Positions 7,327-14,632 of a stretch of DNA of 14,632 nucleotides are shown here, one piece after another. Numbering within the stretch: position 1 is the stretch's first letter; each line of letters begins with the position of its first letter. Source of the stretch: JAFAVZ01 sp036009105 (GTDB lineage Bacteria > Acidobacteriota > Thermoanaerobaculia > Gp7-AA8); contig DASYMJ010000172.1 in the NCBI GenBank assembly GCA_036009105.1, positions 1 through 14,632 of the forward strand, written 5' to 3'. The translations under genes and the position numbers were made by a program. Below the pieces are notes generated by a model. It made no database searches. It was not told where the DNA came from and was given only the letters and a program-made list of their open reading frames with translations.

Positions 7327-8108
7327 GCTTTGATCTGATCGAGCCGCTTCTTCGCCCTTCCGGCGAAATCGCTCTTCGGGAACTCGGAGACGACGCGCTC
7401 GAAATAGAGCCTCGCCTCCCCTTTCCGTCCGAGCTGATCGAGCGATTCACCCAGATCATAGAAGACCGCATCCTTTTCGCGATAGTTCGGATACGTGTCG
7501 ATCAGGAAATTCAGCCGCCGGACGGCCGAGTCGAAGCTGTGCCGTTTGATGTAGTACCTGGCCACGATGTGCTCATGCCGGGCCAGCCGGTCGGTCGCAT
7601 CCTTGAGCCGGTCGTCGGCCTGCGACCGCAGCGGGCTGCGCGGATAGGCACGGATCATGTCGTTGAACTTCTCGACCGCCTCCCGCGTCTTCTGCTGGTC
7701 GCGGTCGGGGCGCTCCATCTGCTTGAAAGAGACCATGGCGATCTGCAGCAGCGCGTAGTCGGCCCGGTCGCTGCCGGGGTAGCGGTTGATGAAGTCGCGG
7801 TACTTGTACTGCGCCTCCACCAGGTTGATCGGATCGTTCTGCTCGTAGTAGGTGTCGGCGATGCGCAGCAGCGCGCGGCGGCCCAGCGGATCGTTCGGGT
7901 AATTCTCATAGACGTGCTGGTAGTAGACGCGGGAGCGCTGCCAGCGGCGCTTGCCGAAGAGCTCCTCCCCCTTCTCGAACAGCTGGTCCTTGGTGAGCTT
8001 GAGCAGCTCGGGGTCCACCACCGGGCGGTACTGCCGCGGCTTCTGATGGCAGGCCGCGCCGGCCAGGGCGAGGGCCAGCGCGAATGTGATCATGCGGGTG
8101 AGCTTCAA
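7323..8108 (-). CDS. bamD: BamD-like outer-membrane assembly lipoprotein
   Basis: This roughly 261-residue lipoprotein contains a short signal ending LAGAAC (C20) and five TPR-like repeats (QHVYENYPND, FINRYPGSDRADYALLQIA, RYYIKRHSFDSAVRRLNFLIDTYPNY, FERVVSEFPKSDFA). The RYYIKRxxxxxAxxRL pattern is typical of BamD, the TPR partner of BamA in beta-barrel insertion. The frame is open to 8279, but that extension overlaps rpe. I prefer the TTG at 8108, which has GGAGG four bases upstream; the ATG at 8093 (256 residues) lacks a ribosome site. The lipobox has Gly rather than Leu at -3, so lipidation is probable, not certain. A CpoB-like gene overlaps its 3' end. Confidence 0.87.
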   Translation of the reverse strand: MKLTRMITFALALALAGAACHQKPRQYRPVVDPELLKLTKDQLFEKGEELFGKRRWQRSRVYYQHVYENYPNDPLGRRALLRIADTYYEQNDPINLVEAQYKYRDFINRYPGSDRADYALLQIAMVSFKQMERPDRDQQKTREAVEKFNDMIRAYPRSPLRSQADDRLKDATDRLARHEHIVARYYIKRHSFDSAVRRLNFLIDTYPNYREKDAVFYDLGESLDQLGRKGEARLYFERVVSEFPKSDFAGRAKKRLDQIKA

Positions 8109-8121
8109 ATGGCCTCCGGAA

Positions 8122-8138
8122 CCGGCTGGATGAGCCGG
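8122..8138. repeat. REP-like palindrome between rpe and bamD
   Basis: CCGGCT-GGATG-AGCCGG forms a six-bp perfect stem with a five-base loop and fills most of the 37-nt rpe-bamD gap. On the minus strand it reads into TTCCGGAGG, so the GGAGG ribosome site of bamD abuts the element. I recall similar short GGCCGGCTCATCCAGCCGG-type sequences dispersed in related genomes, but only one copy is in this window, so the repeat status is unproven. Confidence 0.5.
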
Positions 8139-8145
8139 CCCTACG

Positions 8146-8811
8146 TTAGATAGCGACGGACGAAACAGCAGAGCGGATCGATTCGATTGCAGCCGCCCGG
8201 TCGGGACGGCCGAATACGGCGGAGCCGGCGACGAGCATGGAGGCGCCGGCGGCGACCACCAGCGGCGCCGTCCGCGCATCGATGCCGCCGTCCACCTCGA
8301 TGGCGACCGGCAGTCCCCTCTCCTGGATCAACCGGTTGATTTGACGGATCTTGGGCACCACAGGTTCCAGAAACTTCTGCCCGCCGAAGCCGGGGTTGAC
8401 GGTCATCACCAGCACGTAATCACAAAACTCGATCGCCGTGCTCAAAGCCTCGGCCGGTGTTGCAGGATTGATGGCGATTCCGGCCCTGGCCCCCCCGTCC
8501 CGGATCATCTGCAGCGCCCGCTGCAGGTGCGGCTCGGCCTCCAGATGGATGGAGATCAGGTTCGCGCCCGCTTCGAGGAAGCCGTCGATGTAGCGCTGCG
8601 GCTCGGAGATCATGAGGTGGCAGTCGAACAGCTTGGCGCTGTGCGCGCGGCAGGCCTTCACGATGGCCGGTCCCATGGTGATGTTCGGTACGAAATGGCC
8701 GTCCATCACGTCGAGGTGGAGCAGGTCGGCTCCCTCCTCCACCGTGCGCAGCTCTTCGGCGAGGCGCGAGAAATCGGCGGAGAGCAGCGAGGGGGCGATG
8801 AGGACGGTCAT
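8146..8811 (-). CDS. rpe: Ribulose-phosphate 3-epimerase
   Basis: The product interconverts ribulose 5-phosphate and xylulose 5-phosphate in the pentose phosphate pathway. The 221-residue TIM barrel has all the signatures: APSLLSADF at the N-terminus, HLDVMDGHFVPN with metal ligand H32 and catalytic D34, DCHLM (H65), MTVNPGFGGQ (136-145), and EVDGGI with the second catalytic Asp, D174. The length is standard. The ATG at 8811 overlaps the stop of the PASTA gene as ATGA, so translation is coupled. A PASTA-protein gene next to rpe is an arrangement I associate with Acidobacteriota-type genomes. Confidence 0.97.
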   Translation of the reverse strand: MTVLIAPSLLSADFSRLAEELRTVEEGADLLHLDVMDGHFVPNITMGPAIVKACRAHSAKLFDCHLMISEPQRYIDGFLEAGANLISIHLEAEPHLQRALQMIRDGGARAGIAINPATPAEALSTAIEFCDYVLVMTVNPGFGGQKFLEPVVPKIRQINRLIQERGLPVAIEVDGGIDARTAPLVVAAGASMLVAGSAVFGRPDRAAAIESIRSAVSSVAI

Positions 8812-9589
8812 GGCGTTTGCGGGGGCACAGGCGGCTGGGTCGTGGTCGGGGCCGGCTGGCCGATCATACTCGTCTCTTCCTGCTTGCTGACCACCACGCT
8901 GATCGGATCGCGCGCCGTGACCGGCGCCCCGCGCAGCGGATACTGGCGGATGACGATGCCGTCCTGGATGCCGGGATAGGCCTCGTACTTGACGGTGCCG
9001 ATGGTCAGGCCGCGGCGCTCCAGGGCGGGACGCACGGCATCGATCGGCTGGTCGATGAGGTCGGGCATGACGAAGGCGGGCGGCGGCTGGGGGACGCTGA
9101 CCAGGAGCGAGACCGCCGTCTGCGCCGCGACTACCGTGTCCTTCGGCGGATCGGCGGCCACGATGCCGCTCCCGCTCGCGCTGGTGTAGGCCACGTTCCC
9201 CACCTTCAGGTTCTGCTGCCCGAGGCGGAGCATCGCCGTGCCGGAGGTCTGGCCGGCCAGATCGGGCACGCGCAGCACGAGCGGCCCGGCCGAGAGCTCC
9301 ACCCGGATGGTCGTGCCGCGCTTGATGAAGCTGGTGGTGCCGGGCGGGCGGTTCTGCCAGACGATGTGCTCCACCGGCACCTTGTCCGAGTTGCGGCGGT
9401 GATCATCCAGCTTGAGGGTGATGCCGAGGTCGGAGGTGACGGCGCGCGCGTCGGGCAGGGAGAGGCCCACCAGGTTCGGCGTGGGGAGCGACTTGCCCCG
9501 GATGAAGAAGTTGAAGGAGAAGTAGCTGCTCGCGCCGAAGATGGCGAGCAGTACCACGGCGAAGAGGAGGTTCCCCAGACAGCCGCGCT

Positions 9590-9593
<4 letters not shown>
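8808..9593 (-). CDS. Membrane protein with three PASTA domains, no kinase domain
   Basis: This 261-residue single-pass protein has a cytoplasmic basic start, a membrane helix (about 9-30), three tandem PASTA domains (about 36-102, 105-167 and 173-236), and a Pro/Thr/Gln-rich tail. PASTA domains bind peptidoglycan fragments or act as spacers in serine/threonine kinases and penicillin-binding proteins; here they stand alone, so this is probably an envelope sensor or scaffold. I set the start at the ATG at 9593, which overlaps the lon stop (ATGA) and precedes the membrane helix; the frame is open to 9701, but that extension lies inside lon. The stop overlaps the rpe start. Whether it works with an unlinked kinase is unknown. 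Confidence 0.92.
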
Positions 9594-12061
<2,468 letters not shown>

Positions 12062-12072
12062 GTTTTATGAGC

Positions 12073-12140
12073 GATCGGCGAGCAGCGATCGGCGATCAGG
12101 GTAACCGTTTCTCCTGATCGCTGGTCGCCGATCGCCGACC
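12073..12140. repeat. Imperfect inverted repeat, 28-nt arms, in presumed lon leader
   Basis: The left arm is 12073-12100 and the right arm 12113-12140, with a 12-nt spacer (gtaaccgtttct). The arms match at 23 of 28 positions as reverse complements, and the nine bases next to the spacer pair perfectly (GCGATCAGG/CCTGATCGC). Each arm is built of GATCGGCGA-like units. It begins 12 nt upstream of the lon start codon and lies downstream of the predicted lon -10 box, so it would be transcribed. It could be a leader hairpin, an operator, or a dispersed intergenic repeat. Confidence 0.75.
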
Positions 12141-12161
12141 GCGGTTTGCGCGGGCACGCGA

Positions 12162-12190
12162 ATTGTAGAAAATGGCCCGAGGTTGAACAA
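12162..12190 (-). promoter_or_regulatory. Predicted sigma-70-type promoter for lon
   Basis: On the minus strand, TTGTTC (12185-12190) and TACAAT (12162-12167) are separated by 17 bases. The -10 matches consensus at five of six positions, the -35 at three of six. Transcription would begin near 12155, giving a leader of about 94 nt that contains the inverted repeat. The -35 box overlaps the start region of the divergent PHP gene. Confidence 0.5.
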
Positions 12191-12197
12191 TCATTCA

Positions 12198-13172
12198 ATG
12201 AGCGACCCGGCGGAGCCAGGCGATCCGAAGCGAGCAGATCTGCATTGCCACTCCCGCTTCTCGATCTTCAAATACTTCCGCCGCGCCAATACCCGGGACT
12301 GCTACAACGCTCCCGAGGACGTCTACCGGATCGCGAAGGAACGGGGCATGTCCTTCGTCACCCTGACCGACCACGACTCGATCGACGGTGCGCTGTATCT
12401 CCTGAACAAGTATCCGGATCTGACCGATTTCTTCATCGGTGAAGAGGTAGAAACGTATTTCCCCGAGACCGGCCAGCGCATCCACATCGGCGTGTGGGGC
12501 CTCTCCGAGGTGCAGCACCGGGAGATCCAGCGGCTGCGGCCGAACATCCGCGAGCTGGTCCCCTACCTGAAGGGGGAGCATCTGCTCTTCGGCATCAACC
12601 ACCTGTTTCAGAACTACCGGATGAAGAACGTGGCGGCGCGCTACATCGCCGAGCTGCTGGAGATGTTCGACGTCTTCGAGGTGCTGAACGGCGCGATGGC
12701 CTCGTTCCACAACAAGATGGTCCACCAGCTGCTGACCACGGTTCAGGGCCACGGCCGCCGCGTCTCCATGATCGGCGGCTCGGACGCTCACACCCTGAAA
12801 CATGTGGCCAAGGTGCACACGGTGGGCAAGGGGGAGACGCCGGCCGAGTTCATGGAGAGCGTCCGCCGCGGCGACTGCTTCGCCTGGGGCAGCGAGATGC
12901 GCTTTTCCGAGCTGATCGCCGACATCTACCTGCTCATCCTCGCCTACCACGGCCAGACCCGGAACGACCTGCTCTCCACCGAATTCACCGCGACCGACAA
13001 GACCATCCAGCTGGCCGGCCGCCTCGCCTCCATCCCCACTGCCATCTCCGGACTCCCCGCCGCCGTGACGTCCCTGAACTATCTCAAGCAGATCGTGGTG
13101 ACGAAAGGGATCTCGCTGCGGTTTGCCAAGTTGATGGAGGAGATCCGGCCGGGGCTCGGCGGCGACCGCTGA
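12198..13172 (+). CDS. PHP-domain metal-dependent phosphoesterase
   Basis: This 324-residue protein has the PHP metal-site motifs in order: DLHCH (H16, H18), TLTDHD (D58, H59), GEEVE near 81-85, IHIGVWGL (H96), INHLF (H135) and GGSDAH (D196, H198). It is probably a cytoplasmic hydrolase of phosphate esters or nucleotides; the substrate is not evident. About 90 residues after the last motif form a helical C-terminal extension (ELIADIYLLILAY...). The frame also opens at a TTG at 12183, but GAGG touches that codon directly; I prefer the ATG at 12198, though GAGG is then 15 bases upstream, so the start is uncertain. It diverges from lon with a shared upstream region. Confidence 0.88.
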   Translation: MSDPAEPGDPKRADLHCHSRFSIFKYFRRANTRDCYNAPEDVYRIAKERGMSFVTLTDHDSIDGALYLLNKYPDLTDFFIGEEVETYFPETGQRIHIGVWGLSEVQHREIQRLRPNIRELVPYLKGEHLLFGINHLFQNYRMKNVAARYIAELLEMFDVFEVLNGAMASFHNKMVHQLLTTVQGHGRRVSMIGGSDAHTLKHVAKVHTVGKGETPAEFMESVRRGDCFAWGSEMRFSELIADIYLLILAYHGQTRNDLLSTEFTATDKTIQLAGRLASIPTAISGLPAAVTSLNYLKQIVVTKGISLRFAKLMEEIRPGLGGDR

Positions 13173-13193
13173 CGCCGGCAACAGCCGCCGGCG
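13173..13193 (+). terminator. GC hairpin directly after the PHP gene
   Basis: CGCCGGC (13173-13179) pairs with GCCGGCG (13187-13193) across a seven-base loop, starting at the base after the TGA. No T-run follows; a T6 run near 13288 has only a weak stem. It may be a U-less terminator or an mRNA-stabilising hairpin. Confidence 0.4.
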
Positions 13194-13465
13194 CGTACAC
13201 AGGCCCCTATGTCGAGCCACTCGCAGACTCCGCAACGCTCTCCCTCTCCGTCGCTGAGTGCGCATCCGCGAGCGCTTTCCGATCGCATTTTTTCCGTGGA
13301 ACATCGTTGAGCGTCACGCGTACATCGCGCCCGAGCATCCCGCACGCTGCGTCATCCACGCCGGTAACGCCCCGTCATCCCCATCATTCGCGATTCATCG
13401 CGGAAGACGGCCGATTCTCTTCGCCGCGCATGTAGCCGATTCAGGCGCAGCGGCAGCCGAGCTGA
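13194..13465. other. Non-coding gap before the sensor-kinase remnant
   Basis: I see no gene, repeat or RNA here. Frames are open but the translations are low-complexity Ser/Arg/Pro/Ala with no domain. Given the frameshifts just downstream, part of this stretch could be the ruined N-terminus or the promoter region of the sensor kinase. Confidence 0.4.
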
Positions 13466-14175
13466 GCGCGCAGTGTCCAGCAACAGTTGCGCGAGAGCGA
13501 GTCACGCTTCCGCTCGACGCTGGAAAACCTCATGGAGGATGCCAGATCATCGAGCGGAACTGGCGTTACGTCTACGTCAATGCCGCAGGCGCCCGCCACG
13601 GTCGCACCTCCGTCGAGGCGCTCGTCGGCCGGACGATCGGCGAGTGCTACCCAGGCATTGAGCAGACGGAAATGTTCGCCCTGCTGCAGCGCTGCCTGGA
13701 AACGCGCACACCCGCGAGCATGGAGAACGAATTCGTCGCCGCCGACGGCACGCACCAGTGGTTCCAGCTGGTCATCCAGCCGTTCCAGAAGGGCTGGTGA
13801 TCGAGAACCTGGAGGAAGGCCCGGTCATCTCCGATGAGACCGGAACTCTGCGGCACTGGAATCCGGCTGGCCTGCGCATGCACGATTTGCCCGACGAGTC
13901 GATTGGCGTCTCGCGGCTTCCCGTTTCTTCGAGATCTTCGACCTCGCCACGCTGGGCGGTGTGTCCCTTCCGGAAGGAGAGTGGCCGATCGCGCGCATTC
14001 TTCGCGGCGAATCGCTCAGGAATCTCGAAGTCCGCGTCCGCCGGCGCGACGGCTCGTGGGAGCGCGTGTTCAGTTACTCCGGCTCCGTCGTGCGGTACGA
14101 CGGCTCCAGGTCGCTCGCTTCCTGACGATGAGCGACGCCACGGAGAAGTACCACGCCGTCGAGAATCTCGAGCAA
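13466..14175 (+). pseudogene. Broken sensor protein with two PAS domains (four frameshifts)
   Basis: A coherent PAS-PAS sensor sequence can be read only by changing frame four times. Frame 1 gives QQQLRESESRFRSTLENLME (to about 13538). Frame 2 gives CQIIERNWRYVYVNAAG to WFQLVIQPFQKG (to about 13790). Frame 3 gives LVIENLEEGPVISDETGTLRHWNPAGLRMH (to about 13915). Frame 4 gives FFEIFDLATLGGVSLPEGEW and RRRDGSWERVFSYSG (to about 14118), and the next frame ends FLTMSDATEKYH. PAS domains sense small ligands or redox state, usually ahead of a histidine kinase. Each shift is in the same direction and lies at a short homopolymer (GG, GGG, CCC, TT), as if one base were missing. It is either a pseudogene or sequencing error. 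No kinase ATPase domain follows on this strand. Confidence 0.8.
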
Positions 14176-14371
14176 ACAGAAGCACCTGCTTGACGAGATC
14201 CCTTCCGCGAGTGACGCTCCGCTCGATGTTCTCGATCGCCTTCAGGCTGGGCTTCGACGTCTCGAATTTCTTGAGCAGCGTGGCGCCCATCAGAATCGGC
14301 ATCGGGAGATTATTCAGATCATGAGCGATGCCGCCGGCGAGCGTGCCGACACTCTCCATCCGCTGCGCGAG
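14168..14371 (-). pseudogene. Histidine-kinase dimerisation/phosphoacceptor (HisKA) fragment, inverted relative to the PAS domains
   Basis: On the minus strand, AQRMESVGTLAGGIAHDLNN begins a clear HisKA domain; counting from the Met at 14359, the phosphoacceptor is H13 (codon 14321-14323). It continues through ILMGATLLKKF and IERSVTRGRDLVKQVLLFAR and stops resembling a kinase at R64 (14168), exactly where the plus-strand PAS reading ends. A PAS-PAS-HisKA order is normal for this kind of kinase, so the fragment looks like the missing next domain lying on the wrong strand. No ATP-binding HATPase domain is present, so it cannot be a functional kinase. The junction is next to a CTCGAG palindrome (14167-14172). 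Confidence 0.78.
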
Positions 14372-14632
14372 GCAACGACGCCACGGGCCTGCCTGTCCAC
14401 GAGCGGGTGCCGCCGGCGCGGGCGCGATCCGCCACCCCGTTTGCCGCCGTCAACCGCCATTCCTTCAACCCAGGGGAAGATCCGATGCAGGAGCTCATCG
14501 ACGGTTGGTCGGCTCCCGATGTGAAAGTGATCGCGCCGGACCTCGAGCGCGTTTGCCCTAACCCACACGTGACGTCCATGACGCCCGACCCTGCCACGCC
14601 GGAAATCTCTGTTGCTGCGCTCGCGCTCCCAC
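14372..14632. other. Unassigned right end, with a possible partial plus-strand frame from 14485
   Basis: Several frames are open on both strands and none is recognisable. The most gene-like is plus strand from an ATG at 14485 (MQELIDGWSAPDVKVIAPD...), with AGGGGA about nine bases upstream, open to the edge for 49 codons. A minus-strand frame containing RRDHFHIGSRPTVDELLHRI is about as plausible. Third-position GC does not clearly separate them, so I make no call. Confidence 0.3.

Noticed and set aside
12068..12145. GATCGGCGA units as a CRISPR array
   Set aside because: Units are too short, irregular and arranged as an inverted repeat without uniform spacers; no cas gene is present.
13079..13345. 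88-codon minus-strand frame over the PHP gene end
   Set aside because: It overlaps conserved PHP coding sequence, and the translation is Cys/Arg-rich without domain or ribosome site.

Overview
The window is 14.6 kb of uniformly GC-rich bacterial DNA. The gene content (a free-standing three-PASTA membrane protein next to rpe, a BamD-like lipoprotein, a TPR/cyclic-nucleotide-domain protein, a large TPR-CHAT protein) points to a Gram-negative lineage. It fits Acidobacteriota, perhaps the Thermoanaerobaculia, but that is an impression from gene style and order; no rRNA or other taxonomic marker is present.

Left region (1-4352, all minus strand, read right to left): a tight three-gene cassette. 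It comprises a 1025-residue membrane-anchored TPR-CHAT protein with an intact His/Cys dyad, a 304-residue protein of unknown family ending in a poly-Gly/Cys-Gly-Pro tail, and the first 109 codons of a cysteine-rich papain-like (C39/C70-type) cysteine protease that runs off the left edge. The gaps are 14 and 16 nt, each with a Shine-Dalgarno, so the three are almost certainly co-transcribed. Two different cysteine-protease folds bracketing an unknown protein is the best candidate here for an undescribed system.

Centre (4594-12061, minus strand): a housekeeping operon read as lon - PASTA protein - rpe - bamD - cpoB-like - TPR/cNMP protein - def - FNR-type oxidoreductase. Three junctions are 4-nt ATGA overlaps and two are 2-nt gaps. 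A REP-like palindrome sits in the rpe-bamD gap and supplies the bamD ribosome-binding site. The operon links proteolysis (Lon), the envelope (PASTA, BamD, CpoB), nascent-protein deformylation (Def) and carbon metabolism (Rpe). A promoter-like TTGTTC-N17-TACAAT lies upstream of lon, followed by a 28-nt-arm imperfect inverted repeat in the presumed lon leader.

Right region (12183-14632): a plus-strand PHP-domain phosphoesterase gene diverges from lon and ends in a GC hairpin. Beyond it lies a broken sensor-kinase locus. Two PAS domains are readable on the plus strand only across four frameshifts, each explained by loss of one base from a homopolymer run. The matching HisKA phosphoacceptor domain lies on the opposite strand immediately after them. 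This is either a decayed, rearranged gene or a low-quality/misassembled contig end. The last ~260 bases hold no gene I can identify.
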